A stretch of DNA of 64,000 nucleotides, from NCBI GenBank assembly GCA_030645495.1, contig JAUSLV010000021.1:29614-93613 (forward strand), read 5' to 3'. The notes under the pieces are model-generated. The model saw only the letters and a program-made list of their open reading frames with translations, was not told the origin of the DNA and searched no databases. This document shows positions 1 to 9,076 of the stretch, piece after piece. Within the stretch, counting starts at the first letter, position 1, and every line of letters begins with the position of its first letter. The position numbers and the translations under genes are program-made. The stretch is from Actinomycetota bacterium. GTDB lineage: Bacteria; Actinomycetota; Acidimicrobiia; Acidimicrobiales; Ilumatobacteraceae.

Positions 1-263
1 TTGTAGGCCACGCCGTACTGCGTGGTCGTGTTGAGGTCGATGCAGTACGTCTTCAACGTGCCGCCACCATCCAAGTCGAGATTCAACACATACGCCGGAC
101 GCGTGCCGGTGTTGGTGGACACGTTCAGTCCAGCCCCGAGGCTGGAGAACACTCCACTGGCACCATCCGCGTTCGCCGTACCGAATATCGCGCCCGCCGT
201 GGTGATCGCTGCGCCAGTGACGAACACTGCGAGTGACCGTGAGATCCGAGTCCTTGCGTTCAT
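1..263 (-). CDS. Thioester-domain (TQXA-like) surface protein, N-terminal part only
   Basis: The gene runs off the left edge, so only about 87 residues are visible. It starts at the ATG at 263, with a very strong Shine-Dalgarno AGGAGG (271-276) 7 bases upstream. Residues 1-33 form a signal peptide (Arg-rich n-region, hydrophobic core, AxA-type site near TANA). The mature part contains YCIDLNTTTQYGVAY, which resembles the Cys-containing start of Cys-Gln thioester domains of Gram-positive surface adhesins. In that family a Cys-Gln internal thioester binds host or environmental amines covalently; here the partner Gln and any wall anchor lie outside the window. Family assignment is by motif only. 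Confidence 0.6.
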   Translation of the reverse strand, partial: MNARTRISRSLAVFVTGAAITTAGAIFGTANADGASGVFSSLGAGLNVSTNTGTRPAYVLNLDLDGGGTLKTYCIDLNTTTQYGVAY

Positions 264-294
264 CGTTCCACCTCCTGTGGCTCCGGTCGGGCCG

Positions 295-321
295 TTCGAA
301 GGAGATGTGGAACCCTTCGAA
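295..321. promoter_or_regulatory. Perfect 8-bp inverted repeat upstream of the thioester-domain gene
   Basis: TTCGAAGG (295-302) and CCTTCGAA (314-321) are perfect complements separated by 11 bp. They lie 32-58 bp upstream of the start at 263. This could be an operator or a 5'-UTR hairpin; nothing in the sequence decides which. Confidence 0.4.
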
Positions 322-480
322 TCCCTGGGAACCTCTGGTTTCAAGGTACGTCCGATCGGTGCGACACGCCACAGGACAGGCGGCACACTCGCCCGCGGGC
401 GGCACACAGCGGCTCACGCTGCGCGCGACGGCGTCAGATCATGCCGGTTGCAGCCCACGTGGTCTTGACGCAACCATGAC

Positions 481-496
481 ACGGCCTTCGGGCCGT
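481..496 (-). terminator. UUCG-type hairpin downstream of the ABC permease
   Basis: ACGGCC-TTCG-GGCCGT is a perfect 6-bp stem with a tetraloop, 20 bases beyond the stop of the permease gene at 516. No T-run follows on the minus strand, so it would be a weak or Rho-assisted terminator. Confidence 0.4.
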
Positions 497-515
497 TCGC
501 GCGAGTGGGTGGTGC

Positions 516-1343
516 TCAGCTGTTGCGGAACCGCCGCACCGCGATCGGCGCGAGCACGAGCGTGATCGCCAGCGACCAGATGATCGAGCCCCACACGTAG
601 TCGGTGGGTTCGGTGCCCAACATCAGCGCCCGCACGCCGCGCACGGTGACGCTGAGCGGCTGGCGGTCGGCCCACCAGGCCAGCCAGTCGGGCATCGACG
701 CGGTGGGCACGAACGCGTTGCTGGCGAACGTGAGCGGGGCGAGCAGCGGGAACGCCGCCGCCTGTGCGGCCTCGCCGTTGCTGACCGACAGCCCGATCAC
801 GGCGAAGATCCAGCAGATCGCGAAGCCGAACAGCACCATCAGGCCCACGCCACCGATCACCTTCACCACGTTGGTGTGCGTGTTGAACCCGACGAGGAAC
901 CCGATGTTCAGCATGAGCACCACGATCACGACGTCGCGTGCCGTGTCGGCCAGCACCCGGCCACCGAGTACCGCGCTGCGGCTCATCGGCAACGACTTCA
1001 GCCGCTCGAGCAAACCCTTGTTCTTGTCCTCCGCCAGACCGACGGCGGTGTTGATCGCCCCGAACGTGACGGTCTGCACGAAGATGCCGGGCATCAGGTA
1101 GTCGACGTACGGCACGCCGGCCGAGCCGCTGTTGATCGCCCCGCCGAACACGTAGCGGAACATGAACACGAAGATCAGCGGCTGCACCAGCGCGAACACC
1201 AGCAGCTGCGGCACGCGGCGCAACATCGTGAGGTTGCGCCACACCATCGCCATGGTGTCGCGCACGGCCCAGCCGAAGCCCACGCCGGGGCTGGTGGAGA
1301 TGGGCGGGAACGTGGGGGCCTGGTGAGATGCAGTGGTGTTCAT
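516..1343 (-). CDS. ABC-2 type transporter permease (DrrB-like)
   Basis: A 275-residue integral membrane protein with about six hydrophobic segments, typical of the ABC-2/DrrB family that exports drugs, lipids or polysaccharides. The soluble N-terminus (about 40 residues, Pro/Thr-rich) precedes the first membrane segment, LLVFALVQPLIFVFMFRYVF. The ATG at 1343 is preferred because it overlaps the stop of the upstream ATPase gene by 4 bases (ATGA), which indicates translational coupling. Together the two genes make a complete minimal half-transporter exporter. The substrate cannot be read from the sequence. Confidence 0.88.
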   Translation of the reverse strand: MNTTASHQAPTFPPISTSPGVGFGWAVRDTMAMVWRNLTMLRRVPQLLVFALVQPLIFVFMFRYVFGGAINSGSAGVPYVDYLMPGIFVQTVTFGAINTAVGLAEDKNKGLLERLKSLPMSRSAVLGGRVLADTARDVVIVVLMLNIGFLVGFNTHTNVVKVIGGVGLMVLFGFAICWIFAVIGLSVSNGEAAQAAAFPLLAPLTFASNAFVPTASMPDWLAWWADRQPLSVTVRGVRALMLGTEPTDYVWGSIIWSLAITLVLAPIAVRRFRNS

Positions 1344-2272
1344 GAGGGGTCTCCACTGGCCGATCCGGTAAGGGTGAGGAAGACGTCGTCGAGGGTGGGT
1401 TCGCGCAGCGCCACGTGGCCGGGCACCAGGCCGGCAGTCTCCAGCCGGTTGAGGGCCTCGCGCAGGGTGTTGGGGCCCTCGCTCATCACCACCCGCACGA
1501 TCGTGCCCGCACTGGTGACGCTGCCCAGCACGTCGGCCGCATGGGCGGCATCGGCGGGCGACCGGAACTCGAACTCGATCACCGTGTCGCCCAGACGCGA
1601 CTTCAGTTGCTTGGCGGTGCCTTCGGCCACCACCAGGCCACCGTCGATGACCACGATGTTGTCGGCCAGGCGATCGGCCTCTTCCAGGTACTGCGTGGTG
1701 AGCAGCACCGTGGTGCCGTCGCTGACCAACCCTTCGATCACAGCCCACAGGTCGAGCCGGCTGGAGGGGTCGAGGCCGGTGGTGGGTTCGTCGAGGAACA
1801 GGATCGGCGGGTGGGTGACCAACGCCGCGCCCAGGTCGAGCCGGCGGCGCATGCCCCCCGAGTAGGTGCGCACCGGCCGATCGGCGGCGTCGGTGAGGCG
1901 GAACTGGTCGAGCAGTTCGGTAGAGCGCTCGCGGGCCGCCGGCTTGGCCATGTGGTTCAGCCGCCCCACCAGCACCAGGTTCTCGCGGCCGGTGAGGTTC
2001 TCGTCGACGGCCGCGTACTGGCCGGCCAAGCCGATGCTGCGGCGCACCGCCTGCTGCTGGTGCACCACGTCGAACCCGTTCACCAGGCCCTTGCCGCTGT
2101 CGGGCTTCAGCACCGTGGTGAGCATTCGCACCATCGTCGTCTTGCCGGCACCGTTCACCCCCAGCAGGCCGAGCACGGAACCCCGTGGCACCGCGAGGGA
2201 AATGTGGTCGACGGCGACGACATCCTTGAACGTCTTGCGCAGCCCGTCGGCTTCGATGGCGATGGGAGACAT
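1340..2272 (-). CDS. ABC transporter ATPase, daunorubicin-resistance (DrrA) family
   Basis: A 310-residue nucleotide-binding subunit that energises the adjacent permease. Visible motifs are Walker A GVNGAGKTT (about 38-46), signature YSGGMRRRLD, Walker B ILFLDEPTTGLD and a C-terminal extension ending in a PTLDDVFLTLTG motif that is characteristic of the DrrA branch. The start at 2272 (MSPIAIEADG) fits the family. It is divergent from the redox fusion gene, 62 bp away, so the two promoters must lie in or overlap this short gap. Confidence 0.9.
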   Translation of the reverse strand: MSPIAIEADGLRKTFKDVVAVDHISLAVPRGSVLGLLGVNGAGKTTMVRMLTTVLKPDSGKGLVNGFDVVHQQQAVRRSIGLAGQYAAVDENLTGRENLVLVGRLNHMAKPAARERSTELLDQFRLTDAADRPVRTYSGGMRRRLDLGAALVTHPPILFLDEPTTGLDPSSRLDLWAVIEGLVSDGTTVLLTTQYLEEADRLADNIVVIDGGLVVAEGTAKQLKSRLGDTVIEFEFRSPADAAHAADVLGSVTSAGTIVRVVMSEGPNTLREALNRLETAGLVPGHVALREPTLDDVFLTLTGSASGDPS

Positions 2273-2334
2273 GACCCGGACTCTAGGCCGGAAGGCACCA
2301 GTAGTGACCAAGGTCAGTAGTAAGTGCACTTCAC

Positions 2335-5259
2335 GTGCGCCTACTCTCCCGGGAGATGTACCGGATCGCCCGCCGCCAGGAGCTGTCGCCCACCACGTTC
2401 CTCTGGGACGTGGAGGCGCCCGACATTGCCGGTTCGGCGCGGCCCGGCCAGTTCGTGATGGTGCGCCTGCACGAGGGAGCCGAGCGGGTGCCGCTCACCA
2501 TCGCCGATTACGACGCCGCGGCGGGCACGATCACCTTGGTGGTGCAAGCGCTGGGCCGCTCCACCGCCGAGATGCGCGACCACTACCACGAGGGTGACGA
2601 GTTCGCCGACGTGGTGGGGCCGCTGGGCGTGCCCACCGACATCGAGCAGGTCGGGCACGTGGTGCTGGTGGGTGGTGGCCTGGGCGTGGCCCCGATCTAC
2701 CCGCAACTGCGGGCGTTCAAGCAGGCCGGCAACCGCACTACCGTGATCGTGGGCTTCCGCTCGATCGACCTGGCCTTCTGGGTGGATCACCTCGGCCAGT
2801 GGGCCGACGAGGTGATCGTCTGCACCGACGACGGCAGCTCGGGCCGCCAGGGCCTGGTCACCGACGCGCTGGCCGAGGTGGTCGAGCGGGATCGCCCCGA
2901 CCTGGTGGTGGCGATCGGGCCGATGGTGATGATGCGCGCCTGCGCCGAGACCACCCGCGCCGCCGGCGTGCCCACCGTGGTGTCGCTGAACACGATCATG
3001 GTGGACGGCACCGGCATGTGCGGCTCGTGTCGTGTCAGCGTGGACGGCGTCACCCGCTTCGCCTGCGTGGAAGGCCCCGACTTCGACGCCCATGCGGTCG
3101 ACTTCGACGAACTGCTCGCCCGCCAGCGCCGCTTCAAGAGCGAAGAGCAGGCGGCCGCACAGGACTACGAACACCGCTGCCAGGTGGAGCAGCAGCTGTT
3201 CGTGGAAGGCCGCCGCACGTACAAGAAGCTGAAGGACATCGAGCCCACACGGGTGCCGATGCCCGAGCGCGACCCGCGCATCCGGGCGCGCACGTTCGAC
3301 GAGGTGACGCTGGGCTACTCGCTCACGGAGGCGATGCGCGAGGCCGAACGGTGCCTGCAGTGCAGCCGCCCCACCTGCATCGAGGGCTGCCCGGTCTCGA
3401 TCGACATCCCGAGGTTCATCCGCCACCTGCTGGTGCGCGACGTGGATGCCGCGCTCGACGTGATCCACGAGGCCAACATCCTGCCGTCGGTGTGCGGCCG
3501 GGTGTGCCCGCAAGAGTCGCAGTGCGAGGCGCAGTGCGTGATCGGCCGCCGCATGGAGCCGGTGGCGATCGGCCGCCTCGAGCGGTTCATCGGCGACCAC
3601 GGCGTGGGCAGCCACCAGGAACTCGCCGCGCCCACCGGCAAACGGGTCGCGGTCGTTGGTTCGGGCCCCGCCGGCCTGGCCTGCGCGGCCGACCTCGCCC
3701 GCTCAGGCGTGGAGGTCACGGTCTACGAGGCGCTGCACGTGGCCGGGGGCGTGCTGCGCTATGGCATCCCCTCGTTCCGCCTGCCTCGCGAGATCATCGA
3801 CCGCGAGGTCGCCGGGCTGGCGGAGATGGGTGTGACGTTCGAGACCGACAAGGTGGTCGGCCGCACGTTCACCGTGCAGGATCTGCTGGGGCCGCGTGGC
3901 TACGACGCGGTGTTCCTCGGGGTGGGCGCGGGCGCACCGTCGTTCCTCGGCATCCCCGGCGAGAACGCCGGTAGGGTGATCAGCGCCAACGAGTTCCTCA
4001 CCCGCGTGAACCTGATGGGTGGCGATCGCTTCCCCGACATCGACACCCCCGTCGGCATCGGCAAGGACGTCGTGGTGATCGGCGCGGGCAACACGGCGAT
4101 GGACTGCCTGCGCGTGGCCAAGCGGTTGGGCGCCGACGTGCGCTGTGTGTACCGCCGCAGCCGCGCCGAGGCGCCGGCGCGCGCGGAGGAGCTGCACCAC
4201 GCCGAGGATGAGGGTGTCGAGTTCATGTTCCTGCACAACCCGCTGGAGGTGCTGGTCGACGGCGACGGCAACGTGCGCGGCCTGCGCGTCGAGCGGATGG
4301 AACTGGGCGAGCCCGACGACTGGGGCCGCCGCAAGCCGATCGGCACGGGCGACACGCTGGAGATCGAGTGCGACACGGTGATCGTGGCCCTGGGCACCAA
4401 CCCGAACCCGATCATCACCCGCAACACCCCGGGGCTGGGCCTCGATGGTCGCGGCTACGTCGCCGCCGACCCGATCACCCAGGCCACCTCGCTGCCCGGG
4501 GTGTTCGCCGGCGGCGACATCGTCACCGGTGGTGCAACGGTGATCCTCGCGATGGGTGCCGGCCGCCGCGCCGCCGCGGCGATCAATGAGTACCTCGCCA
4601 CCGGGGTCGATCCGGTGCCCGTCACCGTCGGCACCCAGCACACCTGCCCGCGCTGTCGCCGCCCGATGGACGACGGCGACGAGGGCATCTGCTGCGCCGA
4701 GTCGGTGTTGGCCTGGAAGTGCACGCAGTGCGACAAGCGCAGCGACGGGTTCGCGTTCCCCTACGGCCGCTGCAGCGCGTGCGGTGGCGAGCTCGATCTG
4801 GCCGATCCGCCGGCGATCAACGACGAGGCGCAGGAAGCCATCCGCAAGGCGTTCGAGATCGAACTCGGTGGCCGCGACTTCTACGTCGCTGCCGCGCTGC
4901 ACACGCACGACAACGCTCTGCGCGACACGTTCGAGCGCTTGGCCACGATGGAGGGCGAGCACATCGAGACCCTCGTGCGCCGCTACCACCTGCCCCCGCC
5001 CCCTGGGGCCGACGGCAACCTGCACCCGGGCATGCTGCAGGCCGGCGGCAGCCGCGACGCCACCGACCCGCTGGATCTGCTGGGCATGGCGATCGACCTC
5101 GAACGCCGCGCCGAGGCCTATTTCCGCACCCGCATCGACCTGGCCACCCCCACCGCGGCGATCCTGTACCGCGAGTTGGCCGCCGAAGAGGTGGAGCACA
5201 TCGACCTGCTCACCACCGAACTCGCCGCCATGCGCGCCAATCGCCGCGGCCTGCTCTAG
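2335..5259 (+). CDS. Fusion: NfnA-like + NfnB-like oxidoreductase + rubredoxin-like + ferritin-like (rubrerythrin) domains
   Basis: A 974-residue protein carrying four modules usually found separately. Residues about 8-265 resemble the NfnA/DHODH electron-transfer subunit: FAD and NAD(P) folds, GGGLGVAP, and a [2Fe-2S] site with C229, C232, C244 and a plausible D224 ligand. Residues about 315-765 resemble NfnB/GltD, with two Cys quartets for [4Fe-4S] clusters (C340/343/348/352 and C387/391/397/401), an FAD motif VVGSGPAGLAC and an NADPH motif VIGAGNTAMD. Residues 771-816 hold CxxC pairs of rubredoxin type (C771/774, C796/799, C813/816). Residues about 828-970 form a ferritin-like helical domain with EGEH (873-876) and EEVEH (951-955). 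Electrons from NAD(P)H could reach a peroxide-reducing diiron site (inference). The GTG at 2335 is listed; the ATG at 2356 (MYRIARRQEL) fits family alignments and is an equally good start. Confidence 0.85.
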   Translation: MRLLSREMYRIARRQELSPTTFLWDVEAPDIAGSARPGQFVMVRLHEGAERVPLTIADYDAAAGTITLVVQALGRSTAEMRDHYHEGDEFADVVGPLGVPTDIEQVGHVVLVGGGLGVAPIYPQLRAFKQAGNRTTVIVGFRSIDLAFWVDHLGQWADEVIVCTDDGSSGRQGLVTDALAEVVERDRPDLVVAIGPMVMMRACAETTRAAGVPTVVSLNTIMVDGTGMCGSCRVSVDGVTRFACVEGPDFDAHAVDFDELLARQRRFKSEEQAAAQDYEHRCQVEQQLFVEGRRTYKKLKDIEPTRVPMPERDPRIRARTFDEVTLGYSLTEAMREAERCLQCSRPTCIEGCPVSIDIPRFIRHLLVRDVDAALDVIHEANILPSVCGRVCPQESQCEAQCVIGRRMEPVAIGRLERFIGDHGVGSHQELAAPTGKRVAVVGSGPAGLACAADLARSGVEVTVYEALHVAGGVLRYGIPSFRLPREIIDREVAGLAEMGVTFETDKVVGRTFTVQDLLGPRGYDAVFLGVGAGAPSFLGIPGENAGRVISANEFLTRVNLMGGDRFPDIDTPVGIGKDVVVIGAGNTAMDCLRVAKRLGADVRCVYRRSRAEAPARAEELHHAEDEGVEFMFLHNPLEVLVDGDGNVRGLRVERMELGEPDDWGRRKPIGTGDTLEIECDTVIVALGTNPNPIITRNTPGLGLDGRGYVAADPITQATSLPGVFAGGDIVTGGATVILAMGAGRRAAAAINEYLATGVDPVPVTVGTQHTCPRCRRPMDDGDEGICCAESVLAWKCTQCDKRSDGFAFPYGRCSACGGELDLADPPAINDEAQEAIRKAFEIELGGRDFYVAAALHTHDNALRDTFERLATMEGEHIETLVRRYHLPPPPGADGNLHPGMLQAGGSRDATDPLDLLGMAIDLERRAEAYFRTRIDLATPTAAILYRELAAEEVEHIDLLTTELAAMRANRRGLL

Positions 5260-5271
5260 CGCAGCCGCGAA

Positions 5272-7239
5272 CTACATCAGTGCGTAGCGGAACGTCGCGT
5301 TCGCGAACGCGAGCACGAGCGACGAGTCGGCGCAGGTGACCACGGCCTCGCCGTGGCCGAACACCGATGTGTCGTTGAGATCCTGATCGACCACGATCGG
5401 CGGTAGTCCGCTGCCGGGGAACGTCTCTTCGAGATGAAGATGAACAACCGCCGAGGTGGACTGGAACGTCGCCTGGTCGCCCACAACGGACATGGTGCCG
5501 TCGATCTGACCAGTGAGCACCACGAGCACCACGACCACCATCCCCCCGATGGCCGAGCTTCCTGTCGTGGGGTCGGACCCGTCGTCGGTCATCGTGTAGC
5601 TGCCATCAGAGTGGATCACCAGGACGCGACCGCCGACGCCACCGCTGAGGCCCGCTGCTGCGATGCCCGGCAAGAAGTCCGCGCCGAAGACCTGCTCGGT
5701 GAGCCGCCAGCGGCCGATCAGGCACGCCACAGGTGCCTCCGCGGCCCTGGCCAGGCGCGCGCACGCATCATCCAGAGGAAGGCTCGTCACGTGCACCTGG
5801 ACGGTGATCGGCAGGAGGGTCGCATTGGCGACGCCGATACCGACCGCCGAATGGTCACCGACTGCCCGCGCGGCGACGAGTTGCCCATCGGGGCAGCGGC
5901 ACTCGTTGCGCAGGCACAGGGCCACCTCGCCGGCCGCAGTCTGCACCTGGTAGTCGTCAGCAACACCCACCGCCCACGGGGCGCTGTCCGACGACACGAT
6001 GACCACCGGGTCGTTCACCCGCAGCCCCTCGGCGGCGGTGTTGAACGCTTTGACCTGGAAGGTCAGGTCGACCACGTCGCCAGGGGCGGCAGCGTCGAGG
6101 AGCGGCCCGCTCAGGCCTGTTGGCACTCCCGGGCCAGCGGGCATCCACACCGCGCCGAGATCAGGGATCACGGCGCGATCGACGGACACATCGCCGAGGA
6201 ACGCGGTGCCGCGGCTGCCGGCCATCGTCGCATACATCGATTCGAAGCCCGGCGCGCCGGCGAGCATCCGGTGGAAGATGCTCCACACGTCCTCGCCGCG
6301 CCGGTCGAGCGAGGCATAGATGGCGAAGGCGTCATACGTGCGGGCCCACAACGGGCGCGGCTGCGCCAGCCAGAAGCGCCACCAGTCGGTGACCAGGCTT
6401 CCGCCTCCGGCGACGGTGGCACCCACCCATTGAGCCTGGCCCTCCACTACCCACTGACCCAGTCCCAGCAGACCCGCGAGGGTGTGCCCCACGAATTGGA
6501 AGCAATGAAAGGTCTCGTGGGCCAGCGCCGCGATGATGTCCATCTCCGGTTTCCCGGCCATCGTCGGGAACACGCGCACGATGCACAGCCCGTACGTCGT
6601 GGGATCCGTCATCACCGCGCCCGAGGCGGTCGCCGGCCGAGCGTCTGCCCACGGCGGGGCGTGGCCTTCGGTGGTCGGCAGGTCGTCGAGCATGACGTCG
6701 ATCTGCACGGATACCGGCAGGATCGAGCCCCACCCGATCGCGATCTGGTTCGCCGCGTTCTGCACGATCGTCCGCATCGGATCGTCGCGACGGCGCGAGA
6801 CCAGCGCCGAGCCCTCCCCGTTGCCCGCCGAGGGGTCGACCGTGACCGACCGCGCTGGCGCCACCGCGAGGTCGGCGGTGATCACGGTCTGCTGCGCCGT
6901 GGTGAGTTCGTCCCAGTGCCCGAGCACGGCGCTCAACGCCTGCGTGCCCTCGGTGTTCGCGCCCGCCAGCGGTGTCGCCCCCAGCTCGGTGGCGTGGCCG
7001 TACACGCTCGCGTACAGGTCGAGCGCGAGCTGCTTGTCGATCATGCCGTCGGGCTCGAGGCGCGACGACAGCGCGTCGCCGAACAGCTCCAGCGGTGACG
7101 GCTCACCAGCCGCCGTAGTCGTCGTGCCGGCGTCGCCGGTGGGTTCCGACTGCGACGAGTTCGAGCAGCCGACGAACGTCGCCGACGCCAGGATGCCGAG
7201 CGCCAGTCCGAGCCTGCCGACGGCACTCGGGCGCGACAT
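5272..7239 (-). CDS. Secreted lipoprotein with HExxH metallopeptidase motif
   Basis: A 655-residue protein with a lipoprotein signal (lipid-attachable Cys at residue 25, after ATFVG) and a Thr/Gly-rich linker. Near residue 241 it has AHETFHCFQ, a clear HExxH zinc motif, followed about 20 residues later by QWVVEGQAQW, whose Glu is placed as the third zinc ligand in gluzincin peptidases. Cysteines in the C-terminal half (LCLRNECRCPDGQ) may form disulfides. No named family is recognised. Its start codon overlaps the stop of the upstream lipoprotein gene by 1 base, so the pair is co-translated. It converges on the redox-fusion gene with a 12-bp gap. Confidence 0.7.
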   Translation of the reverse strand: MSRPSAVGRLGLALGILASATFVGCSNSSQSEPTGDAGTTTTAAGEPSPLELFGDALSSRLEPDGMIDKQLALDLYASVYGHATELGATPLAGANTEGTQALSAVLGHWDELTTAQQTVITADLAVAPARSVTVDPSAGNGEGSALVSRRRDDPMRTIVQNAANQIAIGWGSILPVSVQIDVMLDDLPTTEGHAPPWADARPATASGAVMTDPTTYGLCIVRVFPTMAGKPEMDIIAALAHETFHCFQFVGHTLAGLLGLGQWVVEGQAQWVGATVAGGGSLVTDWWRFWLAQPRPLWARTYDAFAIYASLDRRGEDVWSIFHRMLAGAPGFESMYATMAGSRGTAFLGDVSVDRAVIPDLGAVWMPAGPGVPTGLSGPLLDAAAPGDVVDLTFQVKAFNTAAEGLRVNDPVVIVSSDSAPWAVGVADDYQVQTAAGEVALCLRNECRCPDGQLVAARAVGDHSAVGIGVANATLLPITVQVHVTSLPLDDACARLARAAEAPVACLIGRWRLTEQVFGADFLPGIAAAGLSGGVGGRVLVIHSDGSYTMTDDGSDPTTGSSAIGGMVVVVLVVLTGQIDGTMSVVGDQATFQSTSAVVHLHLEETFPGSGLPPIVVDQDLNDTSVFGHGEAVVTCADSSLVLAFANATFRYALM

Positions 7240-7901
7240 CAGGCACCCAAGAGATCGGGAGCAACCGCCAACGCTGCGGCCGCGAGGGCCGCCCGCACAG
7301 CATCGGAGATGGGCGTACCGAAATCGCCGGTGGCCGAGGTCACGAACTGCACACTGAGAGCCAACTCCGGTGAAACGGCCACCTCGATCGTCCGCGTCCG
7401 CGTGTTGAGGTACGCGTACTCGCCGACGCCGGCGACCTCCTCGATGAACGGCGCCATGTCGGGGTAGGTCTCGATGATGAAGTCGTGGCTGTACTGCATG
7501 AGCGCCAGCGCGTCGGCCGCCCTGGCGTTCTGCGAGGCCGGGTCGGGGTACCGCACGGTGATGTACACGGTGCCGTTGAGCTGGGGGCCGGCCACGGTCC
7601 AGGTGCACTCTTGCGCATTGGTGTCGATGGTGTTGCCCACGAGCGTGGCGGTACCGCCGAACGCGGTGCCGACGTGTTCGTCGAGCACCACGTCACACGG
7701 ACGCGTGGACACACCCGCCGACGGGGCGGTGGTGAGGGTTGAAACTATCGGTAGCCCACCGGTCGTCTGTGCGGTCGACCCAGACGTGGTCGCATCTGTG
7801 CGCGGCGACGAACCCGAGCCTGAACCGCACCCAGTCACCACCGTCAGCGCCAGTGCTGCGCATGCCATCCGAACCACCCCGACGGCAGGTCGCTGTGTCA
7901 T
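7239..7901 (-). CDS. DUF3558-like lipoprotein
   Basis: A 220-residue predicted lipoprotein: MTQRPAVGVVRMACAALALTVVTGC gives a membrane anchor Cys at residue 25, followed by a low-complexity Ser/Thr/Gly linker. The mature domain, with PCDVV near its start and a second Cys in QECTWTV, resembles the two-Cys DUF3558 lipoproteins common in actinobacteria. Its function is unknown. It is the first gene of a two-gene unit with the HExxH lipoprotein (TGATG junction), so the two may act together outside the membrane. Confidence 0.6.
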   Translation of the reverse strand: MTQRPAVGVVRMACAALALTVVTGCGSGSGSSPRTDATTSGSTAQTTGGLPIVSTLTTAPSAGVSTRPCDVVLDEHVGTAFGGTATLVGNTIDTNAQECTWTVAGPQLNGTVYITVRYPDPASQNARAADALALMQYSHDFIIETYPDMAPFIEEVAGVGEYAYLNTRTRTIEVAVSPELALSVQFVTSATGDFGTPISDAVRAALAAAALAVAPDLLGA

Positions 7902-7933
7902 GGGCGTCACCGTACTCCCGCGTCGTCGTTCTG

Positions 7934-9076
7934 TCACCGGTTGGAGCGGTAGCGATGCCAGGTGATGGCGGTCATCACGCTGTACACACCGGCCACCAGC
8001 GCCACCACCACCAACGCGGGGATGTACACCCCCAACGCGCACAGGCCGGCCGCGACGGGGATGGCGACCAGGCGTTCCGGCGCCAGCCGCCGCACCGCGC
8101 GGAACTGGATCATCAACAGCCCACCCACGAAGAACGCGACGGACAGGCCCAGCAGCCAACGATCGTCCCACGTGAGATGGCCGTTCGGATGCTGCACGAG
8201 GTGCTTCACCACCACGGCGTACAGCACCAGCCCGAACACGAGGGGGAAGTGGCCGAACGTGTACACGTCGCGGGCCAACACGCCGCGGGCCGCGCCGGTG
8301 GCCTCGCGCAGGCGGTGCTCGCCCACCTCGGGGATGAACGCGAAGTACGCCCACCACAACATGCACGCCACAGCGACCGACACCACGATCGCCAGCATCG
8401 TGCGGCCGTTCAGCCCGATGTCGGCGGCCGATGCGCCGGCCGCCACCAGCACCTCACCGAGCGCGATGATCACGAACAGCGCATGTCGCTCGGCGAAGTG
8501 CACCGGGTTGATCGCCCACTCGCCCTTCGCCGCACGCAGCCCGGCGAGCAGGTTGATGCACGCGGCCACCGACCACATGCCCCCGCGCACGTGCCCGTGG
8601 AAGAACGCGCCGGCCAACACGACGGCTGGGGCAACGATCGCGAACGAGGTGTAGCGGATGAAGGCGGGGCGGGTGACGGGGTCGACGAGCGCGAACGAAC
8701 CTTGCATGCCGAGCACCAGAACCTGCACGCCGAAGTAGGCGGCACCGAACCAGATGGCGGTGTCGTGGAACGCCTCGGGAATCGCGATCGTCATCAACAG
8801 CGTCACCGGGATCAGCGACAGCACCAGCACGCGGGTGCGCGCCTGGCGCTGCAGGTCGATCGCCGAACCGGCCCACGTGAACTGCGACCACTGCCACCAC
8901 ACCAACAGCGCCACCACGAACGCGCGGGCCGTGCCACCGGCTGACGGGTAGTGGCTGATCATCGACGCGATCTGGGTGACCGCGAACACGAACACGAGGT
9001 CGAGGAACAGCTCGAGGTTGGTGGCGTGACGCTCCGCCTCGGCGCCGATGATGCCCGGCGCGATGTCGTGGGTCAA
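7934..9076 (-). CDS. Low-temperature-requirement A (LtrA) family membrane protein
   Basis: A 380-residue multi-pass membrane protein. The start of the domain, ERHATNLELFLDLVFVFAVTQ, is the hallmark of the LtrA family (named from a Listeria cold-growth mutant), whose biochemical function is not established. About ten hydrophobic helices follow, with conserved WWAYF and GHFPLVFGL stretches. The TTG at 9076 is chosen because it overlaps the stop of the upstream HisD-like gene (TTGA) and no other start lies before the conserved domain; translation is probably coupled. Confidence 0.82.
   Translation of the reverse strand: MTHDIAPGIIGAEAERHATNLELFLDLVFVFAVTQIASMISHYPSAGGTARAFVVALLVWWQWSQFTWAGSAIDLQRQARTRVLVLSLIPVTLLMTIAIPEAFHDTAIWFGAAYFGVQVLVLGMQGSFALVDPVTRPAFIRYTSFAIVAPAVVLAGAFFHGHVRGGMWSVAACINLLAGLRAAKGEWAINPVHFAERHALFVIIALGEVLVAAGASAADIGLNGRTMLAIVVSVAVACMLWWAYFAFIPEVGEHRLREATGAARGVLARDVYTFGHFPLVFGLVLYAVVVKHLVQHPNGHLTWDDRWLLGLSVAFFVGGLLMIQFRAVRRLAPERLVAIPVAAGLCALGVYIPALVVVALVAGVYSVMTAITWHRYRSNR

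Noticed and set aside
22..468. Plus-strand open frame at the left edge
   Set aside because: It is antisense to the signal peptide and thioester motif of the leftward gene, which has a perfect ribosome site.
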